NCBI GenBank assembly: GCA_050012355.1
Contig: JBEKHI010000153.1
Span: 1 to 17,230 of the forward strand
Length of the DNA: 17,230 nt
Reading direction: 5' to 3'
From: JBEKHI01 sp050012355
Lineage (GTDB): Bacteria > Actinomycetota > Actinomycetes > Streptosporangiales > Streptosporangiaceae
The translations under genes were made by a program, and so were the position numbers. The notes below the pieces were generated by a model, which was given only the letters and a program-made list of their open reading frames with translations, made no database searches and had not been told where the DNA came from. Shown here one piece after another: positions 1-6,136 of the stretch; position 1 is the stretch's first letter; every line of letters begins with the position of its first letter.

Positions 1-2
1 TC

Positions 3-382
3 ACCCAGCTGGTCTTCGATACCCACGGCATCACCCCCCTCGGCTACGCCGCGTTCGCCTTCGCCCTCGGCGTCACCGCCGGGCGGTGATCCGGCGTACC
101 ATCCCGGCGATGGCCGTCACCCTGGTCATCTTCGCCGCTCTTCAGGTCGCCATGCCGCTGTGGATCCGGCCGAACCTCACCCCAGCTGACCGCACGGTCA
201 GTGTCCCCGGCCAGCCCGGCGCCTGGCTCCTGTCCAGCGGGCCCGTCAACGCCGCCGGGCAGGCAACTAGCAGCACCCCAGCCGCTACTGGCGCTTCCAG
301 TGGACCGAGACCGCGATCTACCTCGGCTCTAGCCTTGGCCCTGACCGGGTACTTTTTCCGGCGGCTCAGCCGCCTCTCCTGA
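3..382 (+). pseudogene. Remnant of an ABC transporter permease, frameshifted and internally deleted
   Basis: The 3' part of a membrane permease is spread over three reading frames. Frame A (3-89) reads LVFDTHGITPLGYAAFAFAL then GVTAGR-stop. Frame B (from about 86) continues the same protein with VIRRTIPAMAVTLVIFAALQ, a membrane segment, up to a PGAWLLSSGPVNAAGQ stretch near 270. Frame C (about 274-318) reads PSRYWRFQWTETAIYLG. Frame B then resumes with LALALTGYFFRRLSRLS and a stop at 380-382. In intact actinobacterial ABC-2-like permeases that I recall, these blocks occur in this order in one frame, and the segment before the SRYW block is longer. One extra G near 83-85 would restore the first junction. 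The middle therefore appears both shifted and shortened. The gene is cut by the left edge, so upstream damage is not visible. Family assignment rests on motif recall; several independent sequencing errors are possible but unlikely. Confidence 0.7.
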
Positions 383-396
383 AAGGGGCCTGCCAA

Positions 397-1932
397 CTAG
401 GCGGTCCGGCTCTCCCGCTCGACGGTGACGAGACGGGGCGGGCCAGAGCTTCCCGGCGTCGGCGCCGCCGAGGAGAGCCGTTTCAGTAGCGCCGGCGTGA
501 CGCCCCGGTAGGCAGCCGGATCGATCGGGTTGATCCAGTGCGAGGCTCGCACCCGGGCGCTGATGTTGAGGCCGAGATCGCCCAGTACCTCGTCCACGTT
601 GTGCATGGAGAACGGGATGATCTTGGTGCCGCGACAGTGGTGCCGGTCCGTCGCGGTGTCCATGAACGCCAGCTGGGCGACGATATCGCGGCCCATCGCG
701 TCGGTGTCTGGCAACGCCACCTGCCCGGCGAGATCGGCCGCGATCCACAGGGCCGCCATCTCCGCGTTCAGCGGGCTGAAGAACGAGGAGTTATAGCCGT
801 TGAAGTAGAGCCCGGCCACGTCCGCCGGCTTGATCTGCCGGTACAGCAGGAAGTTCCCGCGCTCATCCAGCAGCCGCTGGGTGACGTCGCTCGGCAGGAA
901 CGGGACGCCCTGAGTGAAACCAGTGGAGCAGACGATGAGATCCGCCGGCAGCGAGGACCCGTCGTTCAGCTCAGCGAATGGCTTGCCGTCGGCGACGTGC
1001 AGGCGCGTGATGACGCTATCGCGATGGACGACGATCCGTCCGTCCGCGACGCCCTCGAAGAAGCCCTCGGTGGCCAGGCCGATCGCGCCGCGGACGATGT
1101 CCTCCATGTGCCCGGCGGGCACTAGGTCCGCCTGCTTCAGGCCGAACTGGCGGACCGACACGGACCCGATTGAGTTGAGCATCCGGGCCCGCATGCCGTT
1201 GCCCGGGCCGTGCAGGAACTTCTCGACGCCGCGCAGGTAGCGATACCTGAAGAGCGCCTCGCCCATCCGGGTGAGCAGCAGCATCTTGAAGTTGAGGAAG
1301 CCGCCGATGCGCCGGGGTACCTTCCACAGCATCTGCCGCGCGATCACGTCGGTGCTGGCGGCGACCTCGCTGAGCGGGACGGTGACATCGCAGGCTGACT
1401 TGCCGTACCCGACGACCAGGACGTGCTGGCCGCGGGCCTGCTCAGCGTCGTGCAGTTCGGTACCCGCCATGACCCGGCCGCCGGCGGCGGTGAACTCGTC
1501 CAGCCCTGGAAACACCGGCATGGCCGGCTCGCAGAACACGCCGTTGGCGACGACCAGCCGGTCGAATGTCTCCGGCGGTTCATCGCGGGCCAGCACCGTC
1601 CAGCTGCCATCGCCGGCTGGGCGGGCGGCCGTGATCTCGGTGTTCAGCCGCAACGCCGGCGTCACGCCGAACGCGTCGGCGTAGGCAGCGAGATAAGCCT
1701 GGACCTGGGCGCCGGTTGGCCATTCCGGATAGTCCTTGGGCATCGGGAAGTCCGACAGCGAGTACTGCGCCTTGGGGCTTTGCGTGGTCAGGCCCGGATA
1801 CCGTCGCGTCTGGCTCCATACGCCGCCGACGTCCGGTGTCTTGTCGTATACCCGCACGTCATGCCCGGCCTGCAGCAGCACCTTCGCGGTGGCCAGGCCC
1901 GCGACGCCGGCGCCGACGATCGCGATGCGCAT
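397..1932 (-). CDS. FAD-dependent monooxygenase (FMO / class B flavoprotein type)
   Basis: A 511-residue flavoprotein expected to hydroxylate or oxygenate an organic substrate with NAD(P)H and O2. The N-terminal FAD Rossmann motif GAGVAG is at residues 7-12, followed by an acidic strand end (VYDK) and GGVW, the usual FMO/CzcO arrangement. A second dinucleotide motif, GYGKSA at 175-180, binds NAD(P)H. The segment AGTELHDAEQ just before it resembles the FMO signature region, and STGF near 337-340 is the C-terminal ATG-type motif. Length fits the family. The ATG at 1932-1930 is chosen because it lies 2 bp after the stop of the upstream cupin and starts directly at the Rossmann strand; the frame stays open further upstream but only across the cupin gene. 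It is the second gene of a two-gene unit. The substrate is unknown; a phenolic or ketone linked to the neighbouring meta-cleavage genes is inferred. Confidence 0.9.
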   Translation of the reverse strand: MRIAIVGAGVAGLATAKVLLQAGHDVRVYDKTPDVGGVWSQTRRYPGLTTQSPKAQYSLSDFPMPKDYPEWPTGAQVQAYLAAYADAFGVTPALRLNTEITAARPAGDGSWTVLARDEPPETFDRLVVANGVFCEPAMPVFPGLDEFTAAGGRVMAGTELHDAEQARGQHVLVVGYGKSACDVTVPLSEVAASTDVIARQMLWKVPRRIGGFLNFKMLLLTRMGEALFRYRYLRGVEKFLHGPGNGMRARMLNSIGSVSVRQFGLKQADLVPAGHMEDIVRGAIGLATEGFFEGVADGRIVVHRDSVITRLHVADGKPFAELNDGSSLPADLIVCSTGFTQGVPFLPSDVTQRLLDERGNFLLYRQIKPADVAGLYFNGYNSSFFSPLNAEMAALWIAADLAGQVALPDTDAMGRDIVAQLAFMDTATDRHHCRGTKIIPFSMHNVDEVLGDLGLNISARVRASHWINPIDPAAYRGVTPALLKRLSSAAPTPGSSGPPRLVTVERESRTA

Positions 1933-1934
1933 GG

Positions 1935-2399
1935 CTAATGCACCTCGGGCGGCAACTGCATCTCGATGCCGAAGTCGGCCATGATCTTCTTCATCAGCGA
2001 GATGTCCTTCGGCCCGGGCGGCATGTCCGCGAGCGCCTGGTAATACTGCTCCAGGCCAGCCGGGGAGACCACCGAGATGACCCGTGACTCGTCGGAGTAC
2101 GGGTTGCGGAAGGCGTGGATGACGTCGCGTGGCAGGTACAGGTAGTCGCCCAGTTCCAGGGTGAAGTCCTCGCCGCCCAGGTGCACGTCGAGTCGCCCGG
2201 CCAGGCAGATGAACGACTCGTCCTCGCGGGTGTGCAGGTGCGGGGGCGGCCCATCGGTCCGCGGCGGAACCGTGTACTCGAACAGCGAGTACGCGTCGTG
2301 GGTGGATTTGCCGTCCGTCTTCATCGTGATGCCCAGCCCGATCGCCGCGATGGCGTGTCCTTCGCGGGAGGGCAGCATGTAGCCACCGCCAAGAGTCAC
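1935..2399 (-). CDS. Small single-domain cupin protein
   Basis: A 154-residue protein with one cupin barrel. Motif 1 is PPPHLHTREDESFICLAGRL, with putative metal ligands H54, H56 and E61. Motif 2 is LELGDYLYLPRDVIHAFRNP, with H95 as the fourth ligand. All four usual ligands are present, so a metal-dependent role (quercetinase-like dioxygenase, isomerase or small-molecule binder) is possible. The GTG start at 2399-2397 is favoured by AAGGAG five bases upstream; an internal ATG at residue 8 is a weaker alternative. It is first in a leftward unit and ends 2 bp before the flavin monooxygenase ATG, so the two are almost certainly co-transcribed. It is not a close copy of the other cupin across the IclR gene. 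The biochemical reaction cannot be stated from sequence. Confidence 0.88.
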   Translation of the reverse strand: MTLGGGYMLPSREGHAIAAIGLGITMKTDGKSTHDAYSLFEYTVPPRTDGPPPHLHTREDESFICLAGRLDVHLGGEDFTLELGDYLYLPRDVIHAFRNPYSDESRVISVVSPAGLEQYYQALADMPPGPKDISLMKKIMADFGIEMQLPPEVH

Positions 2400-2427
2400 G
2401 TGGTCTCCTTCGACTCATCCCACCGCC

Positions 2428-2454
2428 GTTATGGCCGGTGTGTCAGATTTCACA
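2428..2454 (-). promoter_or_regulatory. Promoter/operator candidates of the cupin-monooxygenase unit
   Basis: In the 96-bp gap between the cupin start and the IclR stop, the minus strand reads CCGGCCATAAC (CCATAAC at 2434-2428). A similar CCGGTCCATAAC occurs in the IclR/cupin divergent gap at 3281-3291. Next to it, 2441-2454 (TGTCAGATTTCACA on the plus strand) is an imperfect 14-bp dyad with TGT/ACA arms. CATAAC could serve as a -10 hexamer, or these elements may be IclR operators. No -35 with correct spacing is convincing. Confidence 0.35.
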
Positions 2455-2495
2455 GCGTGCGGGCTTACGGCGGGTTACGCAATCCCCGGTCCCGC

Positions 2496-3269
2496 TCACC
2501 GGGACAGTGGGCGAGAATAGGCGCGGCTCGCGGCGGCGGCCGCGAGCCGGACCGCCGGGCCGATCCGGTCCGGGCGCACGAGCTGGCTAGGCCCGGTAAG
2601 CGACAGCGCGGCCGCCACCTGGCCCAGCGGGGCGAAGATCGGAGCGGCGACGCAGCTCACGCCGACATTGCCCTCCTCACGCTCGATCGCCCAGCCGCGG
2701 TCGGGGACGGCGGTTAGCTCCCGCATGATCGCCACCGGGCTGGTCAGCGTGCGGGGCGTGCGCCGTGGCAGGTCTGCGGCCAGCACCGTGTCGATTGTCG
2801 CCTGGTCGGAGTAGGCGAGGATGGCGCGGCCCAGCGCCGAGCAGTACGCCGGGATGATGCCGCCGACCTGGGAGAGCATCGGCATCGCCCGGTGACCGGT
2901 TATCTTCTCCACCACCAGGATCTGGGTGCCCTCCAGTATCCCCAGCTGAGCGGTGATCTTGGTGGCTTGATGCAGGTCCTGCAGGAACGGCAGGACCGCC
3001 TCGCGCAGCTCGATGCGGATGGGGGACAGGCTGGCGATTTCGAACAGGCGGTTGCCGATACGGTACCGGTCATGTGGCTTGTCCAGCCAGCCCAGCCGGA
3101 TCATCCGGTCGGCGGTGCGGTGCGTCGTTGAGCGGGGCATGCCGCAACGGGCGACGAGCGCGGCGAGGGTCAGCTCGCGGTGGGTCGCGTCGAAGGCACC
3201 GAGAATCGCTGCGGCGCGATCGATGCCGCCCATCCCATTGGCCGCGCTATCCCGCTCAGCGGGACTCAT
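2496..3269 (-). CDS. IclR-family transcriptional regulator
   Basis: A 257-residue regulator with the IclR layout. The N-terminal winged helix-turn-helix spans about residues 14-75 (AAAILGAFDATHRELTLAAL, then CGMPRSTTHRTADRMIRLGW as the recognition region). The C-terminal effector-binding GAF-like domain spans about 85-250 and includes the typical GIIPAYCSALGRAILAY and NVGVSCVAAPIF blocks. IclR proteins commonly bind aromatic acids or related metabolites and control adjacent catabolic operons (PcaR, PobR, MhpR). The ATG at 3269-3267 follows a weak GGAAAG Shine-Dalgarno. The gene sits between two catabolic arms: it is transcribed away from the cupin-hydrolase-dioxygenase operon and in the same direction as the cupin-monooxygenase pair. 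It is the obvious candidate regulator of both. Effector and sign of control are not readable. Confidence 0.92.
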   Translation of the reverse strand: MSPAERDSAANGMGGIDRAAAILGAFDATHRELTLAALVARCGMPRSTTHRTADRMIRLGWLDKPHDRYRIGNRLFEIASLSPIRIELREAVLPFLQDLHQATKITAQLGILEGTQILVVEKITGHRAMPMLSQVGGIIPAYCSALGRAILAYSDQATIDTVLAADLPRRTPRTLTSPVAIMRELTAVPDRGWAIEREEGNVGVSCVAAPIFAPLGQVAAALSLTGPSQLVRPDRIGPAVRLAAAAASRAYSRPLSR

Positions 3270-3343
3270 GGTTGGCTTTCCGGTCCATAACAGTCAGGCT
3301 AAACCCACTGCCAGAGTTGTCGGCGGAAGGACGGAACGATCTG
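3270..3343. promoter_or_regulatory. Divergent intergenic control region (IclR / catabolic operon)
   Basis: This 74-bp gap must hold the promoters of the IclR gene (leftward) and the cupin-hydrolase-dioxygenase operon (rightward). CCGGTCCATAAC at about 3280-3291 matches an element in front of the other cupin, and GTCAGGCTAAAC at 3293-3304 loosely resembles the GTCAGATTTCAC at 2442-2453. GGAAGGA at 3326-3332 is a Shine-Dalgarno candidate for the rightward cupin. Exact -35/-10 pairs cannot be assigned with confidence. Confidence 0.45.
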
Positions 3344-3850
3344 ATGGCCCAGTCCGGACTGGAGTTCAGCATGGCCGAGTTCCTCGGCGCGGCCGTCGGC
3401 GGCGTGCGGCCGAGCACGGCCCGACCGGTCGTCGTGCACGCTGACGAGCTGGAGGCGCTCCCCGCCGATCAAGTCCACAACCCGAGCACGCTGTCGATCG
3501 CGGGCCGGCTGCCGACCACGACGTTCGAGATCTTCCGGCAGACGATCCCGCCCGGCCTGAGCTCCGATATGCAGCGGCACCATCACGAGACCGTGCACTT
3601 CGTGATCTCCGGATCGGGACACAGCGAGGTGGAGGACGAGACCGTGAGCTGGTCGGCGGGGGACTTCATCTACACCCCGCCGTGGACCTGGCACAGGCAC
3701 TACAACGACTCAGCGGACAAAACGGCGGAGTTCTTGACCATCGAGAATTCCCGGCTACTCGGCCTGCTTGGTATCGGACGACGCCAGAGCGCCGGCCTCG
3801 CCACGATGGCGCAGGCCCGGGCACGCTTCCAGGAAGAAGACCAGTCATGA
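3344..3850 (+). CDS. Cupin-domain protein heading the meta-cleavage operon
   Basis: A 168-residue protein with a central cupin core. The first motif lies in MQRHHHETVHFVISG (histidines 79-81 and 85, Glu82) and the second in AGDFIYTPPWTWHRHYND (H117, H119). The aromatic PPWTWH block resembles gentisate-dioxygenase-like and related cupins, but the protein is much shorter than gentisate dioxygenase, which has two cupin domains. The start is uncertain: ATG 3344 has GGAAGGA about 12 bases upstream, whereas ATG 3371 (M10) has GGAG at a better 6-base spacing. The stop overlaps the next gene's start as ATGA, so translation is probably coupled to the hydrolase. A role in the same aromatic pathway (extra oxygenase, isomerase or substrate-handling protein) is inferred from position only. 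Confidence 0.87.
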   Translation: MAQSGLEFSMAEFLGAAVGGVRPSTARPVVVHADELEALPADQVHNPSTLSIAGRLPTTTFEIFRQTIPPGLSSDMQRHHHETVHFVISGSGHSEVEDETVSWSAGDFIYTPPWTWHRHYNDSADKTAEFLTIENSRLLGLLGIGRRQSAGLATMAQARARFQEEDQS

Positions 3851-4725
3851 CCGATCTGCCGGAGCACATCAGCATCTGGGGCGAGCTCGCCGACACCGAT
3901 CACGAGCTGCGTCACGTCGACGTCGGCGGTGTCCGTACCCGAGTGCTGCGGGCCGGGTCCGGGCCGGACCTGATCCTGCTGCATGGCACCGGCGGGCACC
4001 TGGAGGCGTACGCCCGCGACATCGCGGGCCTGGCGGCCTCGTTCCGGGTGACCGTGTACGACATGGTCGGGCACGGCTGGTCCGACCTGCCCGACCAGCC
4101 GTACACCATCGACGTGCTGTCGGACCATCTGGTCGCGCTGATGGACGCCCTTGGCATCGAGCGGGCGCACCTGTCCGGCGAATCCCTCGGCGGCTGGGTA
4201 GCGGCCTGGACCGCCGCGCACTACCCGGACCGAGTGGACCGGCTCGTGCTTAACACCCCGGGCAACATCGCCAACAAGCCGGAGGTCATGGCCCGGATGC
4301 GGGACAGCACGATGGCCGCGGTGCGCGACCCGAGTGACGCGACGGTACGCCGCCGGGTCGAGTTCCTGTTCCACCACACCGAGCTGGTGACCGACGAACT
4401 GGTGAACCTGCGCCGCGCGGTGTACAGCCGGCCCGGGTTCGTGCGCGCGATCACCAACACGCTCGTGCTGCAGGATCCCGAGGTACGCAAGGACTTCGCC
4501 TGGGATCCCTCCTGGGTCGGTAAGGCCGCCGCGCCGACACTGCTGCTGTGGACGGACCACGACCCGACCGGCGGGCTGGACGAAGCGGCGATGCTGCTGG
4601 AATGGCTACCCGACGCGCGGCTGCACGTGATCACGGATGCCGGGCACTGGCCACAATGGGAGAAGCGCGAGGAGTTCCTGCGCGCTCACCATGACTTCCT
4701 GGTCCTCGGCAAGGATCCGGAGTGA
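3847..4725 (+). CDS. Alpha/beta hydrolase, meta-cleavage product C-C hydrolase type
   Basis: A 292-residue alpha/beta hydrolase. HGTGG at residues 46-50 forms the oxyanion region, the nucleophile elbow is GESLGG with Ser113, the acid is Asp237 or Asp239 in WTDHDP, and the catalytic His is H267 in DAGHWPQWEKREEF. The C-terminal GHWPQWEKREEF pattern and length match MhpC/BphD/DmpD-type hydrolases, which cleave the C-C bond of vinylogous 1,5-diketones made by extradiol dioxygenases. ATG 3847 overlaps the cupin stop (ATGA), and its own stop overlaps the dioxygenase GTG (GTGA), giving a tightly coupled three-gene operon. The adjacent MhpB-type dioxygenase supports the C-C hydrolase call over an ordinary esterase. 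The side-chain preference (phenylpropionate, biphenyl or other) cannot be told by eye. Confidence 0.87.
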   Translation: MTDLPEHISIWGELADTDHELRHVDVGGVRTRVLRAGSGPDLILLHGTGGHLEAYARDIAGLAASFRVTVYDMVGHGWSDLPDQPYTIDVLSDHLVALMDALGIERAHLSGESLGGWVAAWTAAHYPDRVDRLVLNTPGNIANKPEVMARMRDSTMAAVRDPSDATVRRRVEFLFHHTELVTDELVNLRRAVYSRPGFVRAITNTLVLQDPEVRKDFAWDPSWVGKAAAPTLLLWTDHDPTGGLDEAAMLLEWLPDARLHVITDAGHWPQWEKREEFLRAHHDFLVLGKDPE

Positions 4726-5657
4726 GCGAGGTCATCGGCATGGTGGGCATGTCCCACTCGCCGTTCGCCACCATGCTGCCGCCGGCTGGTCCGGCGGAGC
4801 CCGGCGGCCGGTTCCTGGCCGACGCGGCCCGGGTCGCCGCCGCCGTCAGCGAACTCGCCCCCGACGCGATCGTCGCGATCGGCCCCGATCACTTCCACGC
4901 GAACTTTTACGACGCGATGCCGCCGTTCGTGCTCGGCGTCGAGAAGGCCGACGGCTTCGGCGATTTCGGCAGCCGGTCCGGCTCGCTGCCGGTCGCCGCC
5001 CCGCTGGCCTGGTCCATCCGTGACGCGCTAGCGGCGGCCGGGTTCGATCCGACCCTGTCGTACGCGCTGACCGTCGACCACGGCGTGGTGCAGAGCTATG
5101 ACATGGTTCGCGGCGGGGCGCCGATCCCGATCGTGCCGCTGGTGGTCAACACCGCGGCGCCGCCGCTGCCGAGCATGCAGCGCTGCGTCCAGCTCGGCCG
5201 CGCCCTCGGCGCGGCGATCCGGGCGTCGGCGTACCCCGGGCGAGTCCTGGTGCTGGCCAGCGGCGGGCTGTCGCACTGGCTGCCTTCCAATGACCCGCGC
5301 GACCCATCGGTGGACACGGCGAGGCGCCAGTCGGTGATCTACGGCCGCCAGGACGTGCGGCGGACCGCGGCGGCGCGCGAGCCCCTGGTTCTCGCGATGG
5401 CCGGGGACCGGCACGCCCCCGTCAACACGGAGTGGGACAACTGGTTCCTCAAGCAGTTGTCGACCGCGGATCTCGACCCGGTGACCACGCTGGGCGACGA
5501 CGGGCTTGAGCAGCACGCCGGCAGCGGCGGCCACGAGATCCGCACCTGGCTGATCGGCCACGCGGCCGCGGACCGCACGCTGGTGTGGAGCAGCTATGAG
5601 CCGGTACCGGAATGGATCACCGGCATGGGCATCGGCACCACCTTCCCGGTGAGCTGA
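4722..5657 (+). CDS. mhpB: Class III extradiol catechol dioxygenase, MhpB type
   Basis: A 311-residue protein resembling 2,3-dihydroxyphenylpropionate 1,2-dioxygenase (MhpB), which opens catechol rings next to the hydroxyls using Fe(II) and O2. Matches recalled to E. coli MhpB include SHSP at 11-14, a PDHF..NFYDAMPPF block at 55-69, GDFGS near 80-84, VDHG at 118-121, GGLSH at 181-185, WDN(W/Q)F near 238-242 and PVPEWITGMG at 294-303. Likely Fe(II) ligands are H12, H57 and E297; likely acid-base residues are H120 and H185, equivalent to MhpB H115 and H179. The GTG start at 4722 overlaps the hydrolase stop by 4 bp. All key residues are present, so the enzyme should be active. The natural catechol may differ from dihydroxyphenylpropionate because the other mhp genes are not seen. 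Confidence 0.88.
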   Translation: MSEVIGMVGMSHSPFATMLPPAGPAEPGGRFLADAARVAAAVSELAPDAIVAIGPDHFHANFYDAMPPFVLGVEKADGFGDFGSRSGSLPVAAPLAWSIRDALAAAGFDPTLSYALTVDHGVVQSYDMVRGGAPIPIVPLVVNTAAPPLPSMQRCVQLGRALGAAIRASAYPGRVLVLASGGLSHWLPSNDPRDPSVDTARRQSVIYGRQDVRRTAAAREPLVLAMAGDRHAPVNTEWDNWFLKQLSTADLDPVTTLGDDGLEQHAGSGGHEIRTWLIGHAAADRTLVWSSYEPVPEWITGMGIGTTFPVS

Positions 5658-5814
5658 CAGCCAGGGCGCGCCTCAGCGCTCCACGTAACTGGCGGCCCGC
5701 ACCGATTCGGGGCTCGCGGGGCACCGCCGCGCCGACGCTATCCGGCGCGGAGAGTTCCGGGCCGTCCGACATCGCGACTAGGTGCTGACGATCACCGCTG
5801 CCGGTCTTATAGCA
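5658..5814. other. Non-coding stretch after the dioxygenase
   Basis: GC-rich sequence after the dioxygenase stop. I see no gene with a start and ribosome binding site on either strand and no long clean hairpin, although a terminator for the catabolic operon would be expected here. Confidence 0.5.
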
Positions 5815-5959
5815 GATGGCGCCTTGTTTTACACCATTTCTGAGTGAATACCCAGCATTACGTCCTCGTCACTAATTCGTAAGAATGCAGGATTGAAATT
5901 TCGATCCACTCGAATTGGTTTCGAGATATAAACGTGATCCAACTGCATGTGTGAATGGT
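5815..5959 (+). promoter_or_regulatory. AT-rich promoter-like island upstream of the G1 peptidase
   Basis: This stretch is clearly richer in A/T than its surroundings. Promoter-like hexamers include TTGTTT (5824-5829) with GAATAC (5846-5851) at a 16-base spacing, and TATAAA at 5927-5932 without a good -35. GAAATTTC at 5895-5902 is a perfect palindrome. TTTCGA occurs at 5899-5904 and 5919-5924, 20 bp apart, and TCGAA/TTCGA arms flank 5915-5919. A regulator could bind here. The true start site is not determinable by eye. Confidence 0.4.
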
Positions 5960-6136
5960 GTCAGGTCAGCTACCGGTGAAGCACGCCACGAATGTGCTGG
6001 ACCGAGGACATGCAACACCGGTCAGGACGTGCGGGGTCGTGAATCTGATGGGGAGGCGCGGGCCTGCGGGCTGCATACCGGCTATCCGCCGCACATGCAG
6101 ACTGTGTTGCAGCCTCCCAGGCATCCAGGAGGTCCA
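5960..6136 (+). promoter_or_regulatory. Structured mRNA leader with possible Shine-Dalgarno switching
   Basis: The leader of the peptidase gene holds several exact inverted repeats. The first is ACCGGTG (5972-5978) with CACCGGT (6016-6022), enclosing AGCAC (5980-5984)/GTGCT (5994-5998). The second is GGGAGGC (6051-6057) with GCCTCCC (6112-6118), enclosing CTGCAT (6071-6076)/ATGCAG (6095-6100). GCCTCC (6112-6117) can instead pair with GGAGGT (6128-6133), hiding the AGGAGG Shine-Dalgarno at 6127-6132. The two uses of 6112-6118 exclude each other. I could not match it to a known riboswitch class. Confidence 0.4.

Noticed and set aside
1933..2418. N-terminal extension of the flavin monooxygenase frame by 162 residues
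   Set aside because: The extension runs antiparallel in frame over the complete cupin gene, is Arg/Pro-rich without domain features, and the Rossmann motif begins right at the ATG at 1932.
3074..3343. 90-residue upstream extension of the second cupin
   Set aside because: It overlaps the IclR coding region on the other strand and the divergent promoter gap; its sequence is Arg/Ser-rich and typical of a shadow frame.
5670..5800. Short minus-strand frame ending in VRAASYVER near 5690
   Set aside because: It has no start codon with a ribosome binding site and no recognisable domain; probably chance.
5960..6110. Cyclic di-AMP (ydaO-type) or other known riboswitch before the peptidase
   Set aside because: A GTCAGCTACCGGTG stretch recalls part of such elements, but the other conserved blocks I know are not present in order; an Rfam covariance search would decide.
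5915..6136. 74-residue upstream extension of the peptidase frame
   Set aside because: AGGAGG is placed correctly for ATG 6137, which begins a typical signal peptide; the upstream part has low-complexity, non-typical composition and structured repeats.
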